NCBI GenBank assembly: GCA_965222525.1
Contig: OZ244955.1
Location: 434,001-498,000, forward strand
DNA: 64,000 bases
Origin: CBDCUF01 sp965222525
GTDB lineage: Bacteria; Pseudomonadota; Alphaproteobacteria; Rickettsiales; UBA8987
Direction: 5' to 3'
Positions 50,933-59,324 of this stretch are shown here, in pieces. The position numbers and the translations under genes are program-made. The notes under the pieces were generated by a model, which made no database searches, had not been told where the DNA came from, and saw nothing but the letters and a program-made list of their open reading frames with translations. Within the stretch, counting starts at the first letter, position 1, and every line of letters starts with the position of its first letter.

Positions 50933-51689
50933 GAAAATCAGGCTGTATACCGAACATAATCTGGCAAAAGGCGGGGAGGTTGAACTAACCTCCGCACAGG
51001 CACATTATCTGAAAAATGTTATGCGTGTGCAAGTATCGGATTATATTTATATTTTTAACGGTCGTGATGGCGAGTTTAAGGCGGGGGTCAGGGAGATTGG
51101 AAAAAAACTTGTTCTGGTGGATATTGGTGAGCAAACCCGTCCGCAGCAGAACTGCCCTGATATATGGTTGCTATTTGCACCGATAAAACATGGCAGGATT
51201 GATTATCTGGTGCAGAAAGCTACCGAGCTTGGGGCGTTGGCCTTACAGCCGGTTTTTACCGAACGTACTGTTGTTACCCGTGTAAATAGTGAGCGTATGC
51301 TGAGTAATGTGATTGAAGCAGCGGAGCAGTCGGAAAGGCTGGATATTCCGCAAATCTTTGAGCCGCAAAAGCTGGAGAAACTTATTGCAAAATGGGCAGG
51401 GGAAAATCCTGAAAGGCAGATATTATTCTGTGATGAATCGGGAGGAGAGGAGCCGATAGGAAAAATGTTGCAGCAGGTTGTCGATGCTTCTCCTGCATCA
51501 TGGGCAATCCTGACCGGTCCCGAAGGTGGCTTCTCCAGACAGGAAGCGGAAATGTTGCACTCCCTGCCCTTCACTCATCCCGTAAGCCTCGGTCCCCGCA
51601 TCATGCGTGCCGATACCGCCGTCATAGCCGCCCTCACCGCCTGGCAAATCCATCTTGGTGATTGGGGGGGTGAGGAAAATGGAAGCTAG
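50931..51689 (+). CDS. rsmE: 16S rRNA (uracil-1498-N3)-methyltransferase
   Basis: A 252-residue SPOUT methyltransferase that modifies U1498 of 16S rRNA. MKIRLYTEHNLAKGGEVELTSAQAHYLKNVMR is the expected start, followed by APIKHGRIDYLVQKATELGALALQP, RLDIPQIFEP, the SAM-binding LTGPEGGFSRQEAEML and SLGPRIMRADTAVIAALTA. A longer frame beginning near 50703 is not credible. The start codon overlaps that of divergent ubiA. A TAATAT box at 50912-50917 could serve as a -10 element, giving a very short leader. Confidence 0.93.
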   Translation: MKIRLYTEHNLAKGGEVELTSAQAHYLKNVMRVQVSDYIYIFNGRDGEFKAGVREIGKKLVLVDIGEQTRPQQNCPDIWLLFAPIKHGRIDYLVQKATELGALALQPVFTERTVVTRVNSERMLSNVIEAAEQSERLDIPQIFEPQKLEKLIAKWAGENPERQILFCDESGGEEPIGKMLQQVVDASPASWAILTGPEGGFSRQEAEMLHSLPFTHPVSLGPRIMRADTAVIAALTAWQIHLGDWGGEENGS

Positions 51690-51779
51690 AAAATAGAAAC
51701 TGGAACAGAAGCTAACCCCATTCTAGTTTCCAGATTCCAGTTTCTAGTTTCTACTTACTACTTACTACCCACTACCTAC
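51681..51779. repeat. Facing 7-bp arrays between rsmE and purK
   Basis: Left array (51681-51714) with units such as agaaact and ggaacag; right array (51720-51779) with ttctagt, ttccaga, ttccagt, then ctactta/ctaccca words. The two halves are complementary, so they can form a large hairpin at the convergent 3' ends of rsmE and purK. The array covers the rsmE stop codon and the last codons of purK (VGSG). Confidence 0.65.
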
Positions 51780-52886
51780 AAAATTTACATGACCCATCTT
51801 GCGTTTGGGGAGGGATTTGCTTTTACCGTATAGATGCAGCTTGGAGTTAGGATTCTTGAGAAATTCCTGCCAGCCATCGATATCATCACCCAGCAGGTTC
51901 TGCATTTTAACATGTTCGGTAATTGCAACCGAGCCAAGCGGCAAACCGCATATAGCCCTTACAAACTGCTCGAACTGGCTGGTGATACAGCCATCCTGCG
52001 TCCAGTGGCCGGAATTATGTGGCCGTGGCGCTATTTCATTAACCAGCAAGCTACCATTCTCCCTGACAAAAAACTCGACACCAACAAGCCCCACCAGACT
52101 CAAATTATCAGCAATCTTCTGTGCAATCAGTTTGGCCTCCTCGGCAACATGCCCGCTTATATCCGCAGGCACAGTGGTAGTACGCAACATCCCGTCAATA
52201 TGCACATTCTCACCGGGTGGGTATGCCACCATATTTCCCTCAATATCCCGTGCTACAATCACCGAAATTTCTTTCTCAAACTCAACAAATTCTTCCAATA
52301 TGGCATCATTATAACCGGCCTTTTTCCAGGCTTTTTCTATAGTGGTTTCGCCGGCCTTGATATCGGATTTAATATCCGATTTAATATCCGATTTCAGGCG
52401 CATCTGCCCCTTGCCGTCATAGCCGAGTTCGGTGGTCTTCAGTACAAAACCACTACCATCCATCCGGTTAATCGCATTTACCAGCTCGTCTGCACTGGTA
52501 ACATGCTCGTAATTATTGGTAGGCACCCCGATTTCATTGAAAAATGCCTTCTCACGCAGTCGGTTCTGGGCAATATGCAATACCCGCCAGCGCGGACGCA
52601 CCTGAATCATCTCTTCCAGCAGCATCACCGTTTTGTGCGGAATATTCTCAAATTCAAAGGAAATTATATCAACCGATTTGGCAAACTGCTTCAATGCACG
52701 CTCATCATCATATTTTGCTATGGTAGAATGAGTGGAAACTTGCGTGGCAGGGCTGTCTTTTTCCGGACAGTATATATGGGTTTTATAACCGAGATTGGCT
52801 GCGGCAAGTGCGGTCATACGGCCAAGCTGGCCGCCACCCATAATGCCTATAGTGCTGCCTGGAGAAATGGTAGTTTTTGTTTTCAT
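51765..52886 (-). CDS. purK: N5-carboxyaminoimidazole ribonucleotide synthase
   Basis: A 373-residue ATP-grasp enzyme of purine synthesis that carboxylates AIR. IGIMGGGQLGRMTALAAANLGYK is the N-terminal domain; ATP-grasp features are FVLKTTELGYDGKGQ and the metal/ATP part VGVEFFVRENGSLLVNEIAPRPHNSGHWT. A tandem SDIK SDIK SDIK, from three 12-bp units at about 52366-52398, inserts in the middle of the ATP-grasp domain. It follows purE on the same strand after 158 bp, including a repeat dyad. Confidence 0.94.
   Translation of the reverse strand: MKTKTTISPGSTIGIMGGGQLGRMTALAAANLGYKTHIYCPEKDSPATQVSTHSTIAKYDDERALKQFAKSVDIISFEFENIPHKTVMLLEEMIQVRPRWRVLHIAQNRLREKAFFNEIGVPTNNYEHVTSADELVNAINRMDGSGFVLKTTELGYDGKGQMRLKSDIKSDIKSDIKAGETTIEKAWKKAGYNDAILEEFVEFEKEISVIVARDIEGNMVAYPPGENVHIDGMLRTTTVPADISGHVAEEAKLIAQKIADNLSLVGLVGVEFFVRENGSLLVNEIAPRPHNSGHWTQDGCITSQFEQFVRAICGLPLGSVAITEHVKMQNLLGDDIDGWQEFLKNPNSKLHLYGKSKSLPKRKMGHVNFVGSG
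52366..52398. repeat. 12-bp triplication within purK
   Basis: Three near-identical units of atatccgattta (forward strand reading) encode SDIK three times in frame. Copy number could vary by slippage; the segment lies in a surface loop after the GYDGKGQ motif. Confidence 0.7.
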
Positions 52887-52910
52887 TACACTCTATCTTC
52901 AGGAAAACAC

Positions 52911-52991
52911 AAAAGTGCTGTGTGCTTAGGCTGTGTGTTGAGTCTCCCTATTCAAACTCTCAGCACACAACACATAGCACTCAGCACTTTT
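52911..52991. repeat. Large heptamer-based inverted repeat between purE and purK
   Basis: Left arm 52911-52943 (aaaagtgctgtgtgcttagg...) and right arm 52956-52991 (...catagcactcagcactttt) are near-complementary, with 7-bp internal periodicity. Together they form an approximately 33-bp imperfect stem in the purE-purK intergenic RNA. Confidence 0.7.
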
Positions 52992-53044
52992 CCAGATCTT
53001 AATGGGGTATCCATACGTAAACAAAATATATGAGTCAAACGTAA

Positions 53045-53539
53045 TTACCTGTCAGAAGGCTCCTCCGCTATGGCATCAGTCTGTGCTGCCCTGAATTTAT
53101 GCAGATTTTCCTTTACCTGCGCATCGGAAAGGGCGATTATCGATGCAGCCAGTATCGCCGCATTTTTGGCCCCTGCCCTGCCTATTGCCAGAGTCCCGAC
53201 CGGCACCCCACCCGGCATCTGCGCTATTGAAAGCAGGCTGTCCAGCCCCTTTAATGCCTTGCTTTTTATCGGCACTCCAAGCACGGGAAGAGCAGTCATG
53301 GAGGCCGCCATACCGGGCAGATGTGCCGCCCCACCTGCTCCTGCGATAATCACCTGCAGCCCACGCTCTTCTGCAGATTTGGCGTATGAATACAACCTGT
53401 CCGGTGTACGGTGTGCGGAGACTATCTTCTTCTCATATGCAACCCCCAGCGTATCCAGGGTTTCGGTGGCATACCGCATAGTTTCCCAGTCCGACTGACT
53501 GCCCATAATAACACCAACAACAGGAGATTGCTTTATCAT
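53045..53539 (-). CDS. purE: N5-carboxyaminoimidazole ribonucleotide mutase
   Basis: A 164-residue cytoplasmic enzyme that converts N5-CAIR to CAIR. VGVIMGSQSDWETM (about 8-21), VSAHRTPDRLYSYAK, AGAGGAAHLPGMAASMTALPVLGVPI and QMPGGVPVGTLAIG are canonical class I PurE motifs. It is the first gene of purE-purK. Confidence 0.96.
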   Translation of the reverse strand: MIKQSPVVGVIMGSQSDWETMRYATETLDTLGVAYEKKIVSAHRTPDRLYSYAKSAEERGLQVIIAGAGGAAHLPGMAASMTALPVLGVPIKSKALKGLDSLLSIAQMPGGVPVGTLAIGRAGAKNAAILAASIIALSDAQVKENLHKFRAAQTDAIAEEPSDR

Positions 53540-53950
53540 GTGACTACTTTATGGATTTTTCTACAGATTGCAAGCTGGATGATATTTTGAACAGACTGCC
53601 AGTTACTTATCATAAAAATGTGAGTGCGCCCTGCCTGCAACGGTGCGGCAAAAATATCACATTTCAATATAAATTTGATAAAATTTTAGCGGTGTTTTTT
53701 GTTAAAAATCAACGACTTCTGCTGTTTTTACACTTGACCTGCCTGCTATAATATGCTATGGTGAATACTCGCACATGTAGTGCGTGACTGGTAATTCATG
53801 GCGTTTGCTTTCCGATGCAAGAAGCTGGGAAAAGCAGGCCATATCCGCCTCAGGGCGGCAGGTTTGCTGTAGGCAGGCCTGTATGATATTCCCGGATTTA
53901 TCCGAAAATATTATTACCGGTTTTTGTTCAATCCAAGTAGGAGGTTTATC
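53540..53950. promoter_or_regulatory. Flagellin upstream region and leader
   Basis: 411 bp without a credible gene. A TATAAT near 53745-53750 could be a -10 box, though no convincing -35 matches it and no GG-N10-GC sigma-54 element was found. The region from 53800 to 53930 has several GC-rich inverted stretches (ccgcctcagggcgg, gcaggcctgt) and could form a structured flagellin leader. A strong ribosome-binding site (gtaggagg) lies at 53936-53943. Confidence 0.35.
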
Positions 53951-55612
53951 ATGGTAGGAATTATTTCCAACAGTGCAGCCCTGTTTGCACAACAAAACCT
54001 GAACTCGGCTAATGTCCAGTCCGAGTCTTCAATCGCAAAACTTTCAAGTGGTAAGGCTATTATCAAGGCTTCTGACGATGTGTCAGGTCTGGCTATCGGT
54101 ACTACCCTTTCCACAACCGTTTCAACCCTTAGAACTGTGTTGACCAGTGCTTCACAGGCTTCTTCATTGCTATCTATTGCTGACGGTGGTCTTCAGAATA
54201 TCACTGATATTCTTTCCAGACAGAAGTCTCTGGCTGTACAGGCCAATACAGGTACTGTTTCTGACAATGAGCGTGCGTTCCTTAACCAGGAATTCCAGAA
54301 TCTTGTTTCAGAGATTAACCGTATTGTTACTTACACAACCTTTAACGGTATCAACCTGCTTGACGGTAGTATAGCCGGCGACGCTAATGTTACTGTTTCT
54401 GATCCTGCAGCTGTAGGTGATATAACTCACTCAGGTACCCTTGGTGGTGTCCTGAATGATGTATTCACTTTCGGTGGTGCAGTTGACAATGACTTCCAGG
54501 GAACTATCTCCGGATTCTTCACTACCAGCTTCAATGAGAATGCTGGCGGTGCCGAAACAGCTACATTTGCTGTAGTTGTTGGTGGTACAGTATATAACTC
54601 AGCAGTTCTTACTGCTGCTGCTGACGGTGGTGCTATAACCGACCCGACCAGCCTGACCTTTACTGCTCAGGATGGTTCCGGTTCTACATTCGCTATCGAG
54701 CTTAATGCAACTGGTAGTATTAACGATTCTACAGCAGCTGATGCTCTTGCTACATCCCTGGATACAGCGTTCTCAACTGTGAACATTGTACAGGATCGTG
54801 CAGTTAGCTCTGTTACTGCTTCCAACGTTACAGGTACTGTACTTGACGGCTTCTCAGGTACTGTAGAGCTGACCAGCTATCAGTTTGATGCGACTAACGG
54901 TACCCTTGGTGATATCGGAGCTTTCACTGGTATTGCCGGTGCTGATACTGCTAACAGCCTGTCTGTTGTTATCAACGGAACCACCTATTCAGCTACTGAT
55001 ATTGGTGGCGCTGATGATTCGCTGGTAGCAGGTGATACTATCACCTTGCTTGGTCGTGATGCAGTAGGCAACACAACCGGTGAGCAACTGGTTATCACAC
55101 TGACCGGTATTACAGGTACAATCAACCTGGAAAACCAGTCTGAAGTTGATTCACTGACTGCTGCCCTTGGTAGCCTGTTCAATGTTGGTGCTTCCGGTAC
55201 TGGTGGCCTGAACTTCCAGGTCGGTACAGTTGCCGCTGACAGCATCCAGCTTGCATTGCAAAGCTCTGCTACTACTTCCATCTATAAGGATGCGACAGGT
55301 ACAGTAGTAACCCTTGATATCGGAACTGCCGCAGGTGGCCAGCAGGCTTCTGAAGTTCTTGATATTGCACTGAACACTGTTGTTGCACGTCGTGCTACAA
55401 TTGGTGCCCTGCAATCAAGGTTCGACTTTGCTTCTGCAAGTATCACAACAAGTATCCAGAACACGGAAGCTGCTCGTTCAGACTTCCTGGATGTTGATGT
55501 TGCTGATGAGTCAACTCAATTTGCTACAGCCCAGGTAAGGCTGCAGGCTTCTATATCTGTATTGGCACAAGCCAACCAGATACCTCAGAACCTGCTTAAA
55601 CTTATCGGTTAA
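53951..55612 (+). CDS. fliC: Flagellin
   Basis: A 553-residue filament subunit exported by the flagellar type III system. The ATG at 53951 (gtaggagg upstream) is chosen over an in-frame start at 53924. The N-terminal D0/D1 (IISNSAALFAQQNLNSANVQSESSIAKLSSGKAIIKASDDVSGLAIG, LSIADGGLQNITDILSRQKSLAVQANTG) and C-terminal D1/D0 (LQSRFDFASASITTSIQNTEAARSDFLDVDVADESTQFATAQVRLQASISVLAQANQIPQNLLKLIG) are clear. The variable central part, about 330 residues, is Thr/Ala/Gly/Val-rich and exposed. No other flagellin is in the window. Confidence 0.95.
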   Translation: MVGIISNSAALFAQQNLNSANVQSESSIAKLSSGKAIIKASDDVSGLAIGTTLSTTVSTLRTVLTSASQASSLLSIADGGLQNITDILSRQKSLAVQANTGTVSDNERAFLNQEFQNLVSEINRIVTYTTFNGINLLDGSIAGDANVTVSDPAAVGDITHSGTLGGVLNDVFTFGGAVDNDFQGTISGFFTTSFNENAGGAETATFAVVVGGTVYNSAVLTAAADGGAITDPTSLTFTAQDGSGSTFAIELNATGSINDSTAADALATSLDTAFSTVNIVQDRAVSSVTASNVTGTVLDGFSGTVELTSYQFDATNGTLGDIGAFTGIAGADTANSLSVVINGTTYSATDIGGADDSLVAGDTITLLGRDAVGNTTGEQLVITLTGITGTINLENQSEVDSLTAALGSLFNVGASGTGGLNFQVGTVAADSIQLALQSSATTSIYKDATGTVVTLDIGTAAGGQQASEVLDIALNTVVARRATIGALQSRFDFASASITTSIQNTEAARSDFLDVDVADESTQFATAQVRLQASISVLAQANQIPQNLLKLIG

Positions 55613-55623
55613 GCTAGTTTTTA

Positions 55624-55653
55624 GGAGGGTACGGGTGAACGCCCGTACCCTCC
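55624..55653 (+). terminator. Strong hairpin just after flagellin
   Basis: GGAGGGTACGGG / CCCGTACCCTCC, a perfect 12-bp stem with a six-base loop, starts 12 bp beyond the flagellin stop codon. It lacks a T-run, so it may act as a Rho-assisted terminator or as an mRNA 3' stabiliser. Confidence 0.6.
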
Positions 55654-55655
55654 AT

Positions 55656-55897
55656 GAGAAACTGGAAACTGGAAACTAGAAACTGGAAATAGGAAGGTTG
55701 AGAATACAGGAATACAAGAATACCGCTTCCCCCTCCTGTCCTCCGAAGCTTTAGCGAAGGATGGATGTGGGGGAGCAGATGAGAGCGAAGCTCGAATCGT
55801 GGGGGGTAGTGAGTGGAAAATAGAAACTGGAAATTAGAAACCAGAAAAGACTTAACTTCTATTCCAGATTCCAGATTCTAGTTTCCAGATTCTAACT
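55656..55897. repeat. Cluster of 7-bp arrays between flagellin and the FlaG-like gene
   Basis: 55656-55698: ggaaact/agaaact units; 55702-55724: gaataca units; 55811-55897: gaaaata...ccagatt units forming an inverted pair. A GC-rich hairpin (cccct...aggg; 55729-55775) lies between. Altogether 240 bp of repeats fill the intergenic space; the last array ends 6 bp before the FlaG ribosome-binding site (aaggagg). Confidence 0.7.
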
Positions 55898-55909
55898 AAG
55901 GAGGATAAA

Positions 55910-56302
55910 ATGGAAGGAGTAGGAATAGGAAACGGGGTTAATCCTGCTAATCTGGCGGGAGTAGCCGCTCCGAAAACCGAAATCGTACAGAAAGAGGTAA
56001 GCACACAGCGTGTAGCCGAGGTGAAGGAGAATCCCGGCACTAATATAGAGCTGAAGGACCAGGAATCTGCCCGCTTCGATGCGGTACGCAAGGCCGCAAG
56101 GAAAGTGGTACAGCAGCAGAATCCGTTTCCGGTCAGCGATGTACGTTTTACTATATACAAGGACAGGGTGGATTCAGGTGAGTTTATATTCGTCACCAGA
56201 TTTACCAGCCTGAAGGATGGCAAGGTTACTATTATACCGGAAAATTCCATAATCGCCAGCGTCGGCAAGGGCGGCGGCGATGTAGTGGAAACGGTTGCCT
56301 AG
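55910..56302 (+). CDS. flaG: FlaG-like flagellar protein
   Basis: 130 residues. The first 85 are polar and helical. The C-terminal DVRFTIYKDRVDSGEFIFVTRFTSLKDGKVTIIPENSI has the general shape of the FlaG domain (F.vd...g...v.v.d..tg.vi..iP.e..). The match is weak, and the position between flagellin and fliD, where flaG commonly lies, supports it. It may influence filament length. A strong ribosome-binding site (aaggagg) precedes it. Confidence 0.6.
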   Translation: MEGVGIGNGVNPANLAGVAAPKTEIVQKEVSTQRVAEVKENPGTNIELKDQESARFDAVRKAARKVVQQQNPFPVSDVRFTIYKDRVDSGEFIFVTRFTSLKDGKVTIIPENSIIASVGKGGGDVVETVA

Positions 56303-56345
56303 GAGAATCGGGAATCTGGAAATATAGAATCGGGAACCAGGAGAA
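56301..56345. repeat. 7-bp array after the FlaG-like gene
   Basis: Units such as ggagaat, cgggaat, ctggaaa, tatagaa, tcgggaa, ccaggag begin right at the FlaG stop and end at the palindromic element. Confidence 0.5.
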
Positions 56346-56346
56346 T

Positions 56347-56495
56347 TGTCATCCCGAACTTGTTTCGGGATCCATTTATCAGAATTACAATGAGTGAAGG
56401 TAGGTTACCTATATTTGCAAAATACAATGTAAGGTTACCTGCCATTGAAATTCGGTCATTGGAGAAATGGATGCTGAAATAAATTCAGCATGACA
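56347..56495. repeat. 149-bp MITE-like palindromic element, copy 3
   Basis: Left terminus TGTCATCCCGAACTTG continuing GGGATCCATTTATCAG; right terminus CATTGGAGAAATGGATGC continuing TTCAGCATGACA. The middle has AGGTTACCT-type dyads (56400-56440). Same length and layout as copies at 6632 and 49907. Confidence 0.8.
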
Positions 56496-56500
56496 AAACA

Positions 56501-56528
56501 CTGAACTCCGGATTCTGAACTCTAAAAA
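56501..56528. repeat. 7-bp array upstream of fliD
   Basis: ctgaact, ccggatt, ctgaact, ctaaaaa. Nearly the same word set as the array directly before leuA (1097-1131). Confidence 0.55.
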
Positions 56529-56546
56529 AAACACAGGTAGTGTATT

Positions 56547-59078
56547 ATGACAATAAACCTTGGAAATATTATTTCTGTTAATGGCCGGTCGGTTGGTAGC
56601 GGTATTGCGTCCAATCTTGATTCCGGTGCGATTATCGAGGAACTGGCGACGGTAAAGCGTCTGCCTGCGGTTGACCTGGAAAATACACTTGACCTCAATG
56701 CTTCCAAGGTAGATGCCTTTGCCCAGCTCAGCACAATACTGGAAAATTTCAAGACTTCGGTAGATTTTCTGCGCAATCCTGCCGGATTCAACAGCACCCA
56801 GAATAACCTGTTTGAATTCCGCACCAGCAGCCTGCTTTCCAATACAAGCAATGCTGCCAGTAACTTCCTTTCAATTGTAGCCTCACCCGGCGCACAATTG
56901 GGTGATTTCACTATTGCAATCGACAATCTGGCTGAAGCCAAGAGTATCCGCACTAACGGCTTTACCAGCCAGACCGCCAGCGTTACCGAGGCGGCCAGCG
57001 GCTCTACCGCCGAATTATTCTCCGCCGGCAACTTCCAGACCCTGATCAATGGTGATGTCACCACATCCGCTACCGGCATAGCCTACGCCACATCCGGCAG
57101 TGGTGATGGTGTTGCGGTCGACGCCGCCACCCCGCTTGACAATATCTCCGGCGCTACCGATGCCGGTTTAATCGGCGGCATACAAACGGTTGCCGCTACT
57201 ATAGACGGCAGTAATGTCGATATTACCATAACACTGGATAACGGCCGGCAATATGTTGCCGAGGATGTTCCTGCCAATCAGGGAGCCGGCAGTGACAGCG
57301 TATTGCAGGGTGCGATAACCTTCACCAATGCAACTACAGGCGGTTCATTTGACGTAAATATAATAAAGGATTTCGTAATCGGCGGTATTCAGGCCAATGC
57401 CGATACCATGGCCAGCGAGATACAGACCGGACTGGCCGGTGTTGATATATTCCAGAGCCGTTCCCTGGACAATTTCAAGGGGATAGGTAATCTTGGCTCT
57501 GACGATGTAAAGCTGGTGAGCGACGGGTTTGACATAACCACCGGCGATCACGGCCAGATAGAGAATTTCGTATTTACCGCAGTTTCCACTTCGGGAGCCA
57601 ATGACGGTACTATCAGTGTGGTGATTGATGGCGAGACTTATCAGGCCACAGGGCTTGGTGATGACGGCAGCGATACCGAAACCGGCAATCTGGTGTTAAA
57701 CAGCACCACTACCGACAAGCAGTTACAGATAAATATCGCCGATGCCGGACTGACCCTGGATTTCTCCAGCGATGCCGCAGCTACCGCCAATGAAGCTACA
57801 TTCAATGCGGCTTTCGGTGCAAGGGTAGGGGATTTCACCATTGACGAAGGTGATTCACTGGTAGATATAGCCGCTGCAATCAACGCACAGACCGCTACTT
57901 CCGGTGTATCCGCCTCGATATTGCAGGTTAGCGAAACCGATTTCCGCCTGACTATCAAATCCGAGGATGAGGGTGTTGCCAATGCATTCACATTCGTTGA
58001 CCCTGACGATGTAGTCGGTGATGTTACTTTCAATACGGTACAGGCTGCCGAGGACGCTTCTTTCAGCATAGACGGTATCAGCCTGACCCGCTCCGGCAAT
58101 ATTATCGATGACGCAATTAGCGGAGTTACCCTGAATCTGCTGGGTGAGACCTCCGATTTCGGCGGGCCTTCCGAGGAAAATGTAACGGTCAGCATATTAC
58201 GTGATACCGATACGGTTGAGGCCGGTATAGTCAATTTCATCAATGCATATAATGATTTCCGGGTATTTGTCGCCGAGCAGTCACAGCGTACCGATGATGA
58301 TTCCGAGCTGGAAGACGGTGCAGTTCTTGGTCGTGACACTACATTACAGAATATAATCAACCAGGTATCCACCGAGATAAACCGTGTGGTTGACGGGGTT
58401 ACCGATGGTGACTTTGCCAGTCTGGGCAGCATCGGTATCGGCCTGACCGATTTTGAAGGTGACAGCGAGACTATCCCGACCACCAATATCCTGACCTATG
58501 ATCCGGTGGAATTGCAGAATTTCCTTTCCAGCAATTTTGATAAAATCAGGGAGATATTTGAATTCAGGCTGGATTCCTCAAGTAGTGATTTTACTACATT
58601 CAAGACCAGTAATTCGCTTACCCTGACTGATTTCAAGGTAGATATTGATACCGGCCGTGCAACCGGCGACCAGATAAGAATTCTGGATACTAATAACAAT
58701 CTTCTGTTCAATGCCGATTTCGACGGGACGAAAATCACCGGCCAGAGCGGCACAGCACTGGAAGGTATGGAGTTTATATATACAGGTGACGGTACCGATA
58801 TAATTACGGTAGGAGCGTCACAGGGAATTGCCGACAGGTTGTATAACTTCCTGGAGGGAAATGTAGAGGATGGTGGTGCAATAGACAATGCGGTAGATTT
58901 CATAACCGAGCAGGATAGCCGTATCGAGGATGAAATAGCCCGTATTGACGATCAGGTGGAGCGTTTCCGTGAGACCCTGCTGGCGCAATATACTGCGCTG
59001 GAAGCAGCGATATCACAGGTCAATACATTGCTCGACTTCCTCGATGCACAATCACAGGCATTCTTTGGCAATGACTAG
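56547..59078 (+). CDS. fliD: Flagellar hook-associated protein 2 (filament cap)
   Basis: 843 residues; FliD is commonly about 450-650, so this cap is large. The N-terminal part has SGAIIEELATVKRLPAVDLENTLDLNASKVDAFAQLSTILENFKTSVDFLRNP, matching the FliD N domain. The C-terminal domain is VEAGIVNFINAYNDFRVFV... and RIDDQVERFRETLLAQYTALEAAISQVNTLLDFLDAQ, typical of the FliD C domain with a helical end. The central 400 or so residues are Asp/Thr/Ser-rich, beta-sheet-like and variable. The stop overlaps the beginning of a 144-bp repeat element. Confidence 0.9.
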   Translation: MTINLGNIISVNGRSVGSGIASNLDSGAIIEELATVKRLPAVDLENTLDLNASKVDAFAQLSTILENFKTSVDFLRNPAGFNSTQNNLFEFRTSSLLSNTSNAASNFLSIVASPGAQLGDFTIAIDNLAEAKSIRTNGFTSQTASVTEAASGSTAELFSAGNFQTLINGDVTTSATGIAYATSGSGDGVAVDAATPLDNISGATDAGLIGGIQTVAATIDGSNVDITITLDNGRQYVAEDVPANQGAGSDSVLQGAITFTNATTGGSFDVNIIKDFVIGGIQANADTMASEIQTGLAGVDIFQSRSLDNFKGIGNLGSDDVKLVSDGFDITTGDHGQIENFVFTAVSTSGANDGTISVVIDGETYQATGLGDDGSDTETGNLVLNSTTTDKQLQINIADAGLTLDFSSDAAATANEATFNAAFGARVGDFTIDEGDSLVDIAAAINAQTATSGVSASILQVSETDFRLTIKSEDEGVANAFTFVDPDDVVGDVTFNTVQAAEDASFSIDGISLTRSGNIIDDAISGVTLNLLGETSDFGGPSEENVTVSILRDTDTVEAGIVNFINAYNDFRVFVAEQSQRTDDDSELEDGAVLGRDTTLQNIINQVSTEINRVVDGVTDGDFASLGSIGIGLTDFEGDSETIPTTNILTYDPVELQNFLSSNFDKIREIFEFRLDSSSSDFTTFKTSNSLTLTDFKVDIDTGRATGDQIRILDTNNNLLFNADFDGTKITGQSGTALEGMEFIYTGDGTDIITVGASQGIADRLYNFLEGNVEDGGAIDNAVDFITEQDSRIEDEIARIDDQVERFRETLLAQYTALEAAISQVNTLLDFLDAQSQAFFGND

Positions 59079-59220
59079 GTTGTGTTGATATTTCTACTAT
59101 GCTGGGCATCTAGCTCGGTTTTCTGCGCTTCCGTGCTTCACGTACCCAAAAGTACGCTGCAGTACGGTTCTCGAAAACCTTCGCTATCTGCCTCAGCCTA
59201 GCGAAATCTCAACATAACCT
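59077..59220. repeat. 144-bp inverted-repeat element, copy 2
   Basis: The termini AGGTTGTGTTGATATTTC / GAAATCTCAACATAACCT (16 of 18 pair) enclose a core with CGTACCCAAAAGTACG and TTTTCTGCGCTTCCGTGC. Reversed, the core matches copy 1 at 11648-11791 closely (TTCGAGAACCG, GTACTTTTGGGTACGT, AGCACGGAAGCG). Its first bases overlap the fliD stop codon. Confidence 0.75.
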
Positions 59221-59276
59221 GGATGCTGTACTTGTTCCACTAGCATCAGCATCTATAAATAGAGAGGCAGTATTGA

Positions 59277-59309
59277 GACTGACAACTGAGCACTGATAAC
59301 CGACAACTG
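59277..59309. repeat. 7-bp array upstream of fliS
   Basis: gactgac, aactgag, cactgat, aaccgac, aactg: a heptamer period with the core acaactg. Ends 15 bp before the fliS ATG. Confidence 0.55.
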
Positions 59310-59324
59310 TTTAGGGACTAAACC

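Noticed and set aside
53540..53950. Possible sigma-54 promoter for flagellin
   Set aside because: GG and GC pairs were tested by eye, but none has the required 10-base spacing.
53756..53995. A 79-residue reverse frame overlapping the flagellin start
   Set aside because: No start signal or family; covers the flagellin leader.
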